From Hydractinia symbiolongicarpus (lineage: Eukaryota; Cnidaria; Hydrozoa; Anthoathecata; Hydractiniidae), in the NCBI RefSeq assembly GCF_029227915.1, contig NC_079886.1, positions 19,196,501 to 19,260,500 of the forward strand: 64,000 bases of DNA, in the 5' to 3' direction. Made by a program: the position numbers and the translations under genes. Below are positions 10,560 to 24,090 of the stretch, piece by piece; within the stretch, counting starts at the first letter, position 1, and each line of letters opens with the position of its first letter. The notes under the pieces were generated by a model, which saw only the letters and a program-made list of their open reading frames with translations, was not told where the DNA came from and ran no database searches.

Positions 10560-13385
10560 ACGATAGATTACGAATTATTGGAGAAATGTCAAATCAAGTT
10601 AATATGAATGCAAATAACGATACATCAATTAACGAAAACACGAAAATCGTAACGACGAAGTTACGTTAAACATTTTCACCTGCACATCATGTGACGCAAG
10701 AACATTTCATACTTATCAAAGACTGAATCAACATCTACGAACATGTTTAAAGAAAGCTGGTAAAACTGATACGATTTCCAGTCAGTCTATAACATCAAAT
10801 CTCGATAGCCGAATTCAAACGTAGACCATAATATAATGCGTTTTAAATGGGGAGGGAGAGATGATTTAATTGTCCCAAAACAAATAGATGTTGCGTATGA
10901 AAAATTTGTATACTGGAAAAAAATGTTTATGTTACCAACCGGTGCTGCTGGAAAGAAATATATTACAGAAGTAACAAGACTTATAAATGCATGGTTATAT
11001 GATTCGCCAATTAAAAATATTGCGTTTAAAGCAATACACATTATGCCAGGCCTCTTACTGCAGAAGCCTTGTAAAACATCAAAGTCCAAGGATTATACAG
11101 CGTCGTTTGAAAGAAGATTAATATTGTGGGAAAGTGGCGATTTCAACGAGCTAGTTTGAAAGGGAAACAATTCAAAAGCGCCTAAAAAGTGTATCACTAC
11201 CAGAATCCATAGAAGTTATTTCAAAACAGTTCCTAAAGCAGATGGAAAAAGGAAATATCAACGGAGAATTAAAAACGCTTACAAACAACATGCAAAATGG
11301 TATTCTTCCGCTCGACAACAAAATCCTGAAATTGATTCACCAAAAAGCATTCAAAACCCAAAGAAGCAGATGCAGATATATTAATACACGGAGAAAAACC
11401 AAGAGTGCACCCAGTGATATACGATGTCATTGATGAGGAAATGGTAAGAAAGGCTGCCTTAAGATCTAAAGGAAGCTGATTTAAGAAATGCTCTTGCTGA
11501 AACTACTAAAAAGATTTGTGTTCAAAAGGTGGAAGTTGATCAGATTAACAACACCACGTCACTCGAAGCTTTAATTGCCAGCAGACTAATACCCCTCCAG
11601 AAAAATCCGGGGTTGAGACCTATTGGTGTAGGGAGGTATTACGAAGAATAGCTGGAAAGGTGGTGATGGAAGTGGTTAAAGAAGACGTAATATCTCTGTA
11701 GTCTCCCTTCGGTTGTGCGGAGGACAAGATGGCGGCTGTGAAACGGCAATACATGCAATGCACGACATCTTTAAGAATGCTGAAACAGAAGCTGTGTTAT
11801 TGGCTGATGCTAATAACGCCTTTAACTCGATCACCAGGGAAGCTTTATTTTATAATATTGAGTATTAATGTCTATCAATCTCCACGTTTGGTTATAATTG
11901 TTATGTTGTTCCTGCAAGATTGTTTGTTATTGGTGGAAGAGAATTGAAATTTCAAGAAGGAACGAAACAAGGTGATTGGACTGCTATGGGGACATATGCA
12001 ATAGGCTTGACAACATTGATTAATGAATTGCTTGAGTTTCATGGAAATGTAAAATATGTAGCATTTGCAGATGATTGAACAGGTGCAAGAGAGCTGATAT
12101 CATTAAAGTTAGGTGGGACAAACGTAATCTAAATGGTCCAAAATATGGTTATTACCCTAAACCAATCAAGTCTTTCTGATTGTTAAAGGATCAGTTTTGG
12201 ATGAATATGTTAAAGTGATTGTATCTTCTTGGATAACTCAACTAAAACTACTATCAAATGTTGCAGAAATTCACCCACAAGGAGCATATTCTGCTTATAT
12301 TAATGGCTTCCAGCACAAATTTAACTACACGCTACATCTTGAACCAATCAAAGAGGTGTTGGAGTTTATTCCAGCAATCACTGCTGGATATGTTTGTTTG
12401 GCTTCTGAACGCAAGCTTTTATCCCTACCCTTAAGATTCGGAGGATTGGGATTAAACATTTTAACTGAAATCTTCATAGCGGTGTAAAATGGCTGCAGAG
12501 AAGTTGCTGTTAAACTCACTGAAAATGTCATCAACCAGTGCGGCAATTTTGTAACCAACAAGTACAATGTACGAAAAATACAACCAGCATTTCGAATGCG
12601 CAAGGAAATTTTCACAAAACAAGGCTTGATGACTTATGAGCTGCATTGAGTAAGGCTCAACTTAGATCTAACAAGTTAGCTTGTGAATCTGTTAGTTATG
12701 CTTGGTTAACTGTCATTCCAGTTAGCGAGTCAAATTAATTCTTAAATAAAGAACAATTTTGGGACAACATCCGTTTAAGGTATTGTTGGGCAATTCCTGG
12801 TTTGCCTGCAATGTGTGCGTGTGGTTGCAATTTCACAATTCAACATTTAATGTCTTGTAAAAAGGATGGTTTTGTCAGCTTACGCCACAGTGAAGTACGG
12901 GATATCACTGCACAGTTATTAAAGGTAGTTTGTAATAATGTAGGAGTGGAACCAACACTACTGGAAATGAGTGGGGAATCGTTATCAGCTAAATCAGCTA
13001 AAGTAATAACGAAGTTCGTTTAGACATCTCTGCGTAAGGATTTTGGATAAGGGACTAAATGGTATTTTTCGATGCAAGGGTGTTTAACCCATGCACCAGG
13101 AGGTACTCTAACCAAAGTGTTAAGCAATGTTATGCCAACAACAAGAAAGAGAAAAAACGTCAATATAATGAACGCATAATGCAAGTTTTACGCCTTTGGT
13201 ATTCACAGTTGATGGTGGGATGGGACACAAATGCAAGGTATTTTTTGGTGCAGATGATATCTTGTAAACGTAATTTACAACAATCTGTCGTAGCGAGTTG
13301 GATTAAAAAAATGAATTTAGCTTGTGAGGATCTAGCTCAATCGCGAGGAGAGTTTCAAATGACATTGAAATTAAATCTTTGATTC
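10560..13385 (+). mobile_element. Decayed non-LTR retrotransposon (zinc finger, RT, zinc knuckle, endonuclease-like)
   Basis: Broken ORF pieces in changing frames read in order as one retrotransposon protein. They are: a CxxC...HxxxxC finger (CTSCDARTFHTYQRLNQHLRTC, about 10,681-10,750); a helical segment (10,836-11,157); an RT fragment with ASRLIPLQKNPGLRPIGVG (about 11,575-11,630); LLADANNAFNSITREAL (about 11,795-11,850); the palm motifs KQGDWTAMGTYAIGLT and VAFADD (about 11,960-12,075); a second cysteine cluster (CACGCNFTIQHLMSC, about 12,815-12,860); and FDARVFNPCTRRY followed by NNKKEKKRQYNERIMQVL. The finger-RT-CCHC-C-terminal-domain order fits site-specific or R2-like non-LTR elements with a restriction-like endonuclease; that clade assignment is inference. 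Many stops and frameshifts (for example the stop directly after FADD) make it dead. It occupies the spacer between the two inverted arms. Confidence 0.8.
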
Positions 13386-13551
13386 CACCTCTTTCCAAAT
13401 AAACAATTTCAAGAGAAAGTTTAAATTTAAATATTTTTACATGTATTTACAAATGCCATAATATTTAATTAAGATATCATGTATCCAATTTAAAAAAAAT
13501 AAAATGCCATTAAAAAAAATGATTATTTGGGTTATTTGGCACACGTCTTAA

Positions 13552-14294
13552 CCCTATTCGGTCCGGGGTTTTTCGAACATACTATGACCGGGGGGGGGGG
13601 CGGATTCCGCCCCCCCTCAATAACTTTTCATAGAGTTGTTCAAATTGAATCAAACTTGGCACACTTATAGTACGTCATAAAAGGAACAAAATGGCGCCAC
13701 AAAAAATTTGCTTGCGTCAGCACATTTTCTGTGACGTCATCAAAAGCTCGAAAATTGTTAAAAATGCCACTATCTGCTTAAAATATAATAACTTTTGTTC
13801 TAGAGCGAATTTTTACATTCTGTTTGAAGTTTCTGAAAGCTAAATAAAAGTTATTTAACATATCTTCCGGTTTTTACATGGATCGGATGAAAAATTGCCA
13901 AAAATTGCCCGAAAATCCGTTTTTTTCCGATTTTCGGGTAAAATCCGACAAAATCGGGAAATCGGATTAGTCACGTGTTCAAATTACTCCAAATGATTCT
14001 TCTTGATGAAACAAAGTTGTGTTGCAAGTTTCAAGTTCTAAGGATAATCCTAACAGGAGTTATTATATTTTCCCCATTATAAGGATTTCATAGAGATTTT
14101 TAGGGGTAGTTTCGAGTAATGGTCAATATCAAAGCCTCTGAAAGGTATAGGACCTAAAAAATTAGCATGCAGGTGTCTAATAGATAAATGTTGAAACTCA
14201 GTAAGTATCATAGCCATATAACAAAGCAATCAGGAGTTATTAAAAAAAAACCGTCAGGGGGGGCGGAATCCGCCCCCCCCCGGACCGAATAGGG
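13552..14294. mobile_element. MITE with TTAA target duplication, family 2 (piggyBac-like ends)
   Basis: Starts CCCTATTCGGTCCGGGG and ends with the reverse complement of that sequence, next to a second G/C-rich inverted repeat (ggcggattccgcc). TTAA flanks both ends (13,548-13,551 and 14,295-14,298). TTAA plus CCCT ends is the piggyBac signature. The interior is non-coding. Diverged, end-less relatives lie at about 9,480-9,850 (-), 15,720-16,395 (+), 26,650-26,705 (+), 33,560-33,720 (-) and 51,545-51,775 (-). Length 743 bp. Confidence 0.85.
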
Positions 14295-16629
14295 TTAACG
14301 GGATTTATCTGCAAAAGAGTTTATGATCAAACTTTGTATATCTGTTGTTTTTATATTCTGTGGGGCGTAAAGAAAAGCTGAAATATCAAAAAAGTAACAC
14401 AGCATTTTTGTGTCTAAAAATTTGTTATGACACCCAGAAAGAAGCAAAAATAAGTTAATAATTCTAAGAAAGAGAATATTTTCACACAAGGTTATTCATC
14501 TTTTGTTGGCAAAAACATCATGTCTTTTAGTTATGATGAAAAATGCCCCTATATGTTTTTAATACACCCTAAACATCCACTAGTCTGTCATCTAATTCCA
14601 TTTTTGTTTACGTATATTGTGCTATAAATGTATTCCATTTGTACGCATTTTCGTCCTCAGAGCTACCTGAGTCTGATCAAGTTAGCAATTTTACTGCTAC
14701 GAATCTAAAAAGGATGTTCGTAATAAAATGTTAAAGTTTTTATAGGAGGGAAGGGGCGCAGCTCTCTGTCCATTTAAGTTTATTATTGTTCTCCTAATTA
14801 TATCGTTCTTGTGCAACTCGCAAAGCAACGTGACCAACTATCGTTGAGTTTTACAAGCTATACCATATACCAAGAAAATGTTGTCACATGTGCCATTAAT
14901 GAAGCACATTGTGCTGACATGTTTTCCAATGATTTTAATATTATTTATTTATTGAATTAAGGCTAAAGAAAGTACGCCGTGGTTGGTTCCTGTAAATCTA
15001 CGATTAAGCGCTTGGATGCATAATTAGTTTTCGAAATTCCATTTGCAAGCAAGGGAAGGAGTGTGTGTGAATAATTCTTCTTTTTTAAAAGGGAGGGGGA
15101 GGGTCTACTCATGCAAGACAAAAATTGGAACAAGACGAATATTAGTACCATTTCCAAAAAACAGTTACTTATTTAGTACTCATTCAGAGCAAACAACATA
15201 AAATAAAGAGAATGCAGGCTATAACAGCTAGATCCTTTTTGGTGGTCTCTCTTCCTCATTGGTTCTAAAGATTAACATTTGCAAAGGAACTCAAAATATT
15301 GAAATAAAACTTTTCCTTGTGACTAAAAATCCGAATAAGCGCCAGATTCTTAAGGCGAAGGGTGTGACCGCTTTTTGAGGATGTGCGCCTACTTAAAGAC
15401 GGAGCTTAAAAAAAAAAATTCCGATAGTTTTCATGAATTTGTTTTTCAATGTGAATTTAGCTGTAAGTTTTTATGTTTGATTAATATTGTCATCAATATG
15501 TCTTGTATAAACAATTACCTTATTTCTACCAATTACTGCACGTATTAAATTAACTTTAGGCAGGGGTTACATAAATTTTGGTACATAAATTACGCGCGCC
15601 AGTACTGTTTGTTTTTCAAAAATCAAAAGGAATCTACATACTTTTTCATGACGACTCACCTCTATATTTGTCTAAAAATTCATCTAATTTGATGCATTGC
15701 AGCTAATGAAAAATGTTGATTAACTCAAATATTATTTTTAGACCCTAAATAAACTGGACTTTTTAGGCGAGGGTAAGGGTAGGGCGTAGTGGGTAGGCTT
15801 ATGTTCTGATCGGTATATCCAAATGACATTAAACTCAGCACACTTATAGTAAGTTTTACAAAAAAAAATTGTGGCAATAAATTTTTGCTTATGTGAGCAC
15901 TTTCCTTGAAATTTGCCCAAAATACCACTAACTGCCTAAAATTCAATAACTTTAGTTTTAGGATAAATTTTAACATTTTGTTTAAAGTTTCTGATAGTAA
16001 AATAGAAGTTATTTAGCATATTTTCAGTTTTGATATAATTCCTAACATATGCTCGAAAACCTTATTGTTGATTTTTGGGTTCACCAAATAATTCGGGCAC
16101 TCACTTTAATAACGTGTCCAGACTTTGCTAAATGATTCCTGTTGAAAAAAAGTTTTAAGTTCTAAGGGTGATAATCCTGAAAAATTCCTTTATCATAACG
16201 ATATAAAGTTCAGGGGTAGTTTCGAATGATGGCCACTACATAAGACTCTGAGAGGTATGGGAGGTATAGCATGTCTAAAAATAAAACATTAGTAAGTACC
16301 ATAGTCATGCAGCATGTGGAAAAAGAGTTATTAAAAACAAACCAGCAGGGGGCGAACGAAAGGGCAGATTCCACCCCCCCCACCCCCTTTCTCTCCTTAA
16401 GTATGCTTAGGGTTGTACAACTAATAAATAATTAATTTTAGAATATAGCATATAAGAATATTAAATTGCAACGATCAGAAAAACTACCTCAGTAGTAGTA
16501 ACTTCTGCAGGTAATAATCTTGACAGGACATTGCTCCTAAAAAGGCTAATCTCTCCCGAAGTCAAAAGAAAAATATGTAAATTCATTGCTACTTTTAATA
16601 TTAGGGCTAAATTGTGTTGCAAATTATTC

Positions 16630-16635
16630 TTTATT
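16630..16635 (-). terminator. Candidate polyadenylation signal AATAAA
   Basis: AATAAA on the minus strand about 90 nt beyond the stop codon of the hedgehog-like gene ending at 16,726. Confidence 0.45.
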
Positions 16636-16725
16636 AAACAGTAAAAATATTTTACCTAGTGAAATTTTAATAACTGTTCTAAAAAAGTGAAACGTGTACA
16701 AATAAGAATTGCAATGTTTAAAATT

Positions 16726-19700
16726 TCACTTCTGCACCCTTCTGCAAGATACATGAACATGTTCACCATGATGATTCTGTAAAACCTTAACAAAGTTGAA
16801 ACCTGCTTTCTTGTATGCAAACCATGCAAGTCGATGATGAATTCTATCAATCTTTGCATTGTCATCACCCTTAGTGTTACTCGAAGACCTTTTCTTCAAC
16901 GTTAAATCCAATGCTCTTCCTTCGTAATGTAACGAGTGATCGGGAAGATAGATCCATTTTATACTTGTGTAGCCACCTAACAGCAGTAACGTATACTTCT
17001 GATGAAATTTTGTTTCAACAATGCGAACCAGATTTCCAAGTTTTCTTAAGCATGCCTACGAAAAGCAAGAATGAAAAACGTGTGCAATCCAATACTTCGG
17101 AATGGGAATATGACACAGATTTTGAATTGAGAGGTTTTCCTGAGTTTACGCCCTCTGTCCTCGAAATTGTCCACTTACTTCCCGATTCCAACACCCTTGT
17201 TTACATCAAAGTCCGCAAGCACTTTTACATATAAAGATTTAGTATTCAAAATTTCCGCCTTTATGCTTCCTTTTGCGTCCGACAATTATCCAATAACAAC
17301 AACAAAGACATTACAGGCATTCCGGGTTAGTTATTTCTGCTTCTCAAGTTATCAACGACATAGTTTTACTTACGAAATTATTTACATCCTAAATTGTAGG
17401 TGAGCATTTAAATATTCGGAGATAAGCAACTCGCGAGCGCTCATTGTCACTTTCGTTCTATTATACACTTCATATTTTCTAAGAAAAACAAAAGGTGTCT
17501 TTTGTTATTGCAAGGAGTTTGATCGGATACTTCCCTGTCGGGCAGGTAAAACATGTTTCACAGAAACAGGGAAGAAGCGGTACCTGCTCCTGATGACGAC
17601 CGTTTTGACAAACCGATCATTTTCGTTGTTTTGACAGTGTACACCTATCGTTTTTCCCTCGTTATGCTTCATTTCATTTTGAGTTAAAGTACTTTTTCTT
17701 TAATTACGTAGCGTTAAGGCACCCTAATATTTACCAATTTCCTAGCGTTTATAATTTGCTTTTTTGAACAAATGGGTTGCTGGACTAAAAAATTGTAATA
17801 AGTCGTTTACCTACAGGCACTATTTCCACAACTTTACACTATAAAAAAGATATAATTTTTCGAGACCAACGTAATGAGTCACACGTTAAAATTCTTTTCA
17901 TAAAGCACATATCAGTATTTATGACGACGTCATTTTAAACCATAATAAATTTTCTAATAATTAAAGACAGAAAATAACTAAGGAATAAGTAAATGTGACA
18001 TTCGACAGCCTATTTTGCTGCTTGGACGATTTTAATGTCTGGTTGTAGAATCGTTTTTGTGTCAGTTACTAAGGAGAGGAGCAATTTCCCTAGTTCTAAG
18101 ACGCAAAAAAAGATTAAAAAAGTAGTAGTCTTTAAGATCATTTTAAATATAACCTTTATTTTCTCCATTATATTTCTTCTTTATAGAACTTCAAGAGTCT
18201 TAAAATATCAAGCTACTACAAAAACAGATAACTTGGGGTAGTTTCATCATTGCGAAATCGAAAGAATGGACAAAAGAACGAAAAACTGCATAGGGGTATT
18301 TTACGCCATCAGGGCGCCGCAATATGCGTGCTTTAGAGTTAAAAGCTACAAGAATTCTTGCCAATACTCTCCCCCATAAAGTTGAATACAGTTAAGTGTA
18401 ATGATTAGACATAAATAAAAAGCTTGAATAGTAACCCCCTTAGTAGTCAGATTAAGGATAAAGCATGAGGAATTTTAAAACTTATCAATGGAATTGATAT
18501 TTGTTTAAATGTCGTTAAGGGAGCTAAGATACCATAACTATTGTTCAATGTTATGAGTTTTAAATGTCGCAAGGGGGAGCTAGGATACCAGGATTATTGA
18601 AAATTGTTTTAAGGACTTGTGATGGAATAAAATCTATAAAGATCAACATAAAGAACTTGACAGTTTTGTTGCTGGGTGTTCTTACTATTGAAAGAAATCT
18701 GGACGGAAATTCGCAGTATTGCGTTCTTTACTGATCAATCTTTAAAAACTTATTGAAAAGATTTTCACAGCTTTTCTTTCAATGCAGGGCCAACAAAAAT
18801 AGATGCCATGCTCTGATATGTAAAATGCCATTCCCTTTAATTTGGTAGTCTACAGTAATCTTTGGATCAAATTGTTTCACAAAAAAGAAAAGAAAAAATC
18901 AGGTGGAATAAATTTTGCCAATTGTAAGAAAGTGATAAGACATTTCACGATCAATTTTTCATAAGATAAGAGTTAGCATACAATACTGTCCTCGCAAATG
19001 AAATAGTAATAAGACCAAAATTCTTTTAATACATTCTTCTGAAGGAAAAACTAATCTACCATTACCACAGAATACTTACCCCGTTTCTGAATGGGAGGAG
19101 TAGCTACATTGATCATTATTACCAATTATTATTATCTTTTTCTATTTGTAGACAATGAACTAATCAAAACATAACTCAAATAAAACATGAGATAAAAGTT
19201 CTGTTATCTTCAATTGTCCTGTAATACGTAACCTGTAAAAAAATGAGGCGCTCGACCCGACTAAAACAAAACAATTTTTTTGAAATATTAACCTTGAAGG
19301 TACTTTTAAGTGTCTTACAAATATAGGAATTGGAATTTTGCTTCTGTAAGTGAGATAATTTTAACGGATCATTATTTTGACTGTTAAATTAGCTCTTAAA
19401 ACTCTCATACAGAAAAAATAATTCGCTGTTAGGAAAATTTGACAGCTTATTGTAAAATTATAAAGTCAGTCAGTTTTCTGTAACCAAAATACATATTTTG
19501 TGTTTTGCAACAGAAGTAAAGAAAACTTGCACTCGATATGTTTTAAATTGCGCTTAAAACGATAAATATAAGTCCCACCTCCCTCGTATTTACTGATTAC
19601 GCTCAAAATAAATTTTGCACTTGTTATGACAAAATACACTTTAGGTCTAATTTCTCCACTGAAAATTTTCTTCAATATTGGGCTTATGTTTTACGTTTAT

Positions 19701-20347
19701 CTATTCTATAGCAATAATGGAACATATTCACAAAACTAGAATGGAAAAATAGCAACCACTGATTGCATCACTTAAATGTCTTCGAAATTAATTATTTTTT
19801 TTGCATTTTTATCACAATAACAACTTGCCAGACAATGAAATAAAAAACGTTGAAGATGAGAAATACTATATGTCATTATTATGTGTTAAAATTATTAAAA
19901 ATTGATTATAAATTTAATTAAGGATACTTTTGTCCTCACACGCCTAGGATTTAATTTTGTAAATAAACTAAACGTAAAGGCTAAGCAGAGGTACATAAAC
20001 GGTAAATTAGTCCATATGGAATTTATTTAGAATTTTCAGGCCTTTAAAGATAATTTCACAACATCATCAGTGATTGTACTTAATAATGGTGAACACCAAT
20101 TTCTACACTTACTTACCTTTGTTGTTAGGATAGTCTTGTTATTATACACCTCCAAAAAATCAATTGACGTAACCCTTTGCAAGTCAGTTGTATTTGCTGA
20201 TTGTATGAACGGTCCACTTGCAAGAATACTTTGCTCGTTAACATCAGGTATTCGAGTAAAATTTAAATGGTGTATTCCACGTGACGAAATTATGTTCAAT
20301 AAAGCTAACAAGCTAGTTACTACGAAAATTTGTTTGTCTAACATCAT
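16726..20347 (-). CDS. Secreted hedgehog N-domain protein without Hint domain (copy B)
   Basis: Two exons: 20,347-20,117 and 17,055-16,726. The intron of 3,061 bp has a GTAAGT donor and a TTTTCGTAG acceptor, phase 0. Product 186 aa. Residues 1-24 are a hydrophobic signal peptide (MMLDKQIFVVTSLLALLNII). The rest aligns with the hedgehog signalling (HhN) domain: RIPDVNEQSILASGPF corresponds to the PNV-E-LGASG segment, then CLRKLGNLV to the C-K-LN-L helix, SLHYEGRALD to the zinc-site strand, HHRLAWFAYKKAGFNFV to the R-A-EAGFDWV helix, and HVHVSC to the HIHCS strand. Zinc ligands are visible as H120, D127 and H178. The protein stops 8 residues after that His, so there is no Hint/Hog domain and no cholesterol-attachment site. 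The mature N-terminus lacks the CGPG palmitoylation motif. An inverted, dead duplicate lies at 7,324-7,520. A soluble extracellular ligand or a zinc-dependent hydrolase of the Hedgehog/DD-peptidase fold are the two options. Confidence 0.87.
17056..20116 (-). other. Intron of hedgehog-like gene B
   Basis: A 3.06-kb intron with no further coding sequence. A stem-loop-prone region lies near 17,520-17,620 (cttccctgt with acagggaag; gcaggta with tacctgc). The stretch 18,160-19,900 is homologous to the left arm. Confidence 0.6.
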
Positions 20348-20428
20348 TTCTGAATTTTAAGTAAACTTAACGTAAGTCGAGCTTATAGCAAGTTAAATTA
20401 AGTCCTTGAAAGTCACTCTATGAGCAGC

Positions 20429-20436
20429 TATTTATA
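20429..20436 (-). promoter_or_regulatory. TATA box of hedgehog-like gene B
   Basis: TATAAATA on the minus strand, 82 bp upstream of the start codon at 20,347. The same octamer precedes the other family members at a similar distance. A shared CTTGCTATAAG-like block sits between the box and the ATG. Confidence 0.65.
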
Positions 20437-22168
20437 GGATAAGTCGACTAATCTTTTTATCTATAAGTAATAGAATCTATCTACTGCATTGGAATATATA
20501 AATAAACGCATTGTACAAAACGGCTTTTATGAATATCACGGGACGTTTTGTGTCTCGTAGCAACCTTTACTTACACAAGTTCCTTGAAATTGCGCAATTT
20601 GTCTTGTGATTATGTTAAGCAAGAAACTCGACTCATGTCATTATCCACCCCCCGCAAAAATAAAAGTTGACCTACTATATTTAGGGATCATTCAATAATA
20701 AGGTAACAGCCAAATTAGCGAGAACCAAATTTAAGATGTATATTATACACTAAAGTAACTAAAAGTATCCAAAATACGTAATAATTCTCTGTTACATAAG
20801 AGCTCTGTCCTCTCCGCCCCTAAATTTTCGTAACAGTTCGTAACAAATATGATCATACTCTCCCTAAAAAATCGTGACAGTTTGTCAATATCGATTTTAA
20901 TGCTTCTAATACGTAGCTACTTTTATTTTTATTAGTCACACAATATTTTATAAGAATAATTTTATTGTTATTACTGTTATTGAAACTAAGAACATCCGAG
21001 TCTGAAATTTGTCATAAAATGATGGGTTTAAATGTTATTGTCAGTCTTTCTTAAGTTAACGATAATTGTTTTGCGTGTGATCGCTCCTGTTGAAACTACA
21101 ATAACTGCGTTAAAATACACATATTCCATTCGACAGCTCCATTAGTATAACAAACACCCAGTTTTGCCCAATTTAAGCATACTAATTTTGGTGAAATTTG
21201 AAAGGTAAATAAGAACAGTATGAGGCTGATTTTGGTTCACTTTATACGACTCATTTTTTTAAAAAAAAGACAAAGGCCCTGGAATTTACATGGATATGAC
21301 ACATTCCTCTGAAGGAAAAGAGATTTACGATATGTTATTTTTCCACAAAAATTTGACAAAGAAGTTAATGACACACCTAATGAAGACGTGTGTGATATTA
21401 TATTCATAAAACATCAGCACATTCTTGTGAAGCAACATGTACGAATTTCCTTTCGACAATTGTTGCCAGTAGCGGCATTTATTATTGACAAATTAGGTAG
21501 GTATTGTGTAGTTAGTATAAAAAGTCTTTTTATTGGCGTGCCAAAGGAAAAACAATCATAAAGAAATCAAATAAAAAGGGTGGGGTACGAATGAAGCTAC
21601 ATACATTTTTAATATGTGCATAATCTAAAGAAAAGAGTAAATACCCTATTTCACAATTATAAGCCGAAAGTTTTTAAAGCACACTGTATGTCTATATAAA
21701 AGCATTTCAGCTAAGAATGCAATGCTGTGTTATGCAAGAACTGAAATGTATAATGTCACCTGCGTTACTTAATTAAGCCATATTTAATGAATTTGACCTG
21801 TATCCATGCTCGTTTATTGCAATACGTTAATTAAATTTGTGCATTCGTTTACGCGTGACATTTGTTTATTTTTGACGTAATACATTCATTTTTGAACATT
21901 AATTACTGGGTGTGCGGAAAGTATCTTTCCTGTCTGAATATGACATATGGCAACCTAAAAAAGGCCGAGTCATTAAAAAAATACACGATTTCTTGTAAAT
22001 ATATGTTTATAACAAAAATTAAAAATTAAAAACGAGTTAAAATCATTAAGTTGTTTTTGATGTTTTTATACATATTTATCTATCTAAACGAGTAAAAGGT
22101 AAACTTGCTCTTCTTTCAGTATTAGCCCACCTACGAAACATCCAAGGCCCGTCCCCGTCGGCATCGGC

Positions 22169-22169
22169 G

Positions 22170-22257
<88 letters not shown>
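22169..22257. repeat. (GTT)n microsatellite
   Basis: About 30 nearly perfect copies of GTT (AAC on the other strand). The poly-Leu, poly-Asn and poly-Gln ORFs across it are artefacts of the repeat. Confidence 0.95.
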
Positions 22258-22517
22258 CGTATAATCTTTCCTTTAATCCGTACTGGAAAAAAACCCGGAA
22301 AGTGAATATACGCAAAATTAACCCAATCGGCGACGTAAAAAAAAATAAACCTGAACAATTATGACTGGTGTTGCTGGGTAGGGTCAAATCATGCATTGCA
22401 TCAAACCAAAATGGTTCTAGAAAGAGAAGAAATTAGTTTTTTGCGTGTAATTGTTAAGTTCTGCAAGAATCCAGTTTCCTAAGCGATTCATACGAAAGAG
22501 CTTTAAAAGTTGTCTAA

Positions 22518-23023
22518 AGGTGGGAATACACGGTGAAATATTTGTTTAGAAACATTCAAATTTTTTTCTTCTAAACTTTTCTGTCGCAATGTATCCTATG
22601 TTTAAAAAGAATTTGAACGCAACAAAAGTTGATTTCACGTGTTGCAAAGGTTTACGTTTTTTACCAATTGAACGTTTGAATTTTTCTTGTCTTGATAGAA
22701 AAATTAAAAAAATCACAAACGAAGTCGCACCAGTTCATTGTTCACAAAGATTTTTACGCATTTCTAGTTTGTGAAAAGGAAAATGTGCGGAGATTGAAAG
22801 AAAAAAAAATAAGTTATTTTTGATAACTTTATTAACTTTTCACCCAGCAGAAATCTTCTTACACGTTTATCTGCTTGTTTAAAATTTCAATTATTATTAT
22901 ACAAGCAGCTACCTTGCGCTTCAACTTCGACTAGAATACAAGCGTGGATACAAGAAAAATAAAAATCTCGAAAAAAAATATTCAAATGTTCCTAATGAAA
23001 TTCTACGCTATGTTTTCCCACCT
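22518..23023. mobile_element. MITE with TAA target duplication (PIF/Harbinger-like)
   Basis: Imperfect terminal inverted repeats of about 58 bp start AGGTGGGAA at both ends; the inner part aacattcaaattttttt is also mirrored. A TAA lies on both sides (22,515-22,517 and 23,024-23,026). A 3-bp TWA duplication is typical of PIF/Harbinger. No transposase. Absent from the left arm at the mirrored place. Confidence 0.65.
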
Positions 23024-23544
23024 TAACAATCTTTTTCACTTTTTTAAAATCTTTATTCGTTGTCGTGCTCATTTAGCTAAATATGCGAAATTATGACATC
23101 ATAAATTTGATATGCATATACTTCCTTTTTCGCTATTTATACCGACAGGAATTTTATTGTTATTTTACACGTATTTAAATAGCGATGCTTTTACTGTTAA
23201 TCGCTCAAGCGTATATTGTTTGCCCAAATTTACATAAATTATGTAACTTGTTTTTATTATTTTACAACTGATGAAGTCTTGTCGAAATATAATTTGTCAC
23301 AATACATGCGTTTTTTTTTTTTTTTTATTTATACCTGTATATATTTACCTGAGACCATATTGGTACAACTAACTTGTGATTATTTCTCGTGTAGAAACAG
23401 TAAATTCCCGACACTAAACTCACTTAAAAATGAAGAAAGTAGAGTATATAATAAATGTATTTCCCTTCTTCTTTTTCTCTTGTTAATATGGCAGCAACTG
23501 CTATTATATGAATACAAAGATAGTTTAAGGATGTTGTAAAAATG

Positions 23545-24090
23545 TGCTTTTCATTCGTTTAAGAGCCAATTTCTGTAAAAATAGGGCATTTAAGGCATCG
23601 TCTGTAGCAAATTCATAATTTAATAGTGACGAAGGTATGGCTAATATAATAATATTCAAATAGTGTCAGAAATTTGTATTTTTGCAATTTTGTTGTCATT
23701 TAGCTAAATTTGTCTAGGCGCAAGCTCCTTTTAAAATTCTTTCTTTTAAATTAAATTCCTGTGTGTGCTATTGAAATTTGAGGAAACTATTTGTGCTGCC
23801 AACTTAGATCTGATATTATAGACCAAGGCATATTAACCTAGATGCAAACAAAATTGCAAAAATACACAAAGTTCCATCTGACATCTAAACTCTGAACCTT
23901 AAAATTTTGGGTTTTCTTTTGTTAGGTGGTATTACAACATGACCAATGTTAAAATGATTTTTTTTTAATATCAGCACCTGTCCCTATCTTATAGAAATTG
24001 CCTTTTATATGGATGAAGGAAACCTAATTGTGTTACCGCCCTCATACATCAACAATGTTTTTTTGACATAGTTAGTTACAAGCCTACCTA
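23545..24090. repeat. Foldback-type repeat at the outer end of the right arm
   Basis: The left part (agagccaatttctgt, about 23,560-23,720) is mirrored by the right part (about 23,810-24,030). Both match 5,345-5,600. This may be a transposon with long inverted ends rather than part of the segmental duplication, which makes the outer arm boundary uncertain. Confidence 0.45.

Noticed and set aside
10787-11089. 100-codon minus-strand ORF
   Set aside because: Antisense shadow of the retrotransposon ORF at 10,836-11,159.
22076-22396. Long Asn-, Gln- and Leu-repeat ORFs on both strands
   Set aside because: They are translations of the (GTT)n microsatellite in three frames; no flanking coding signal supports a protein.
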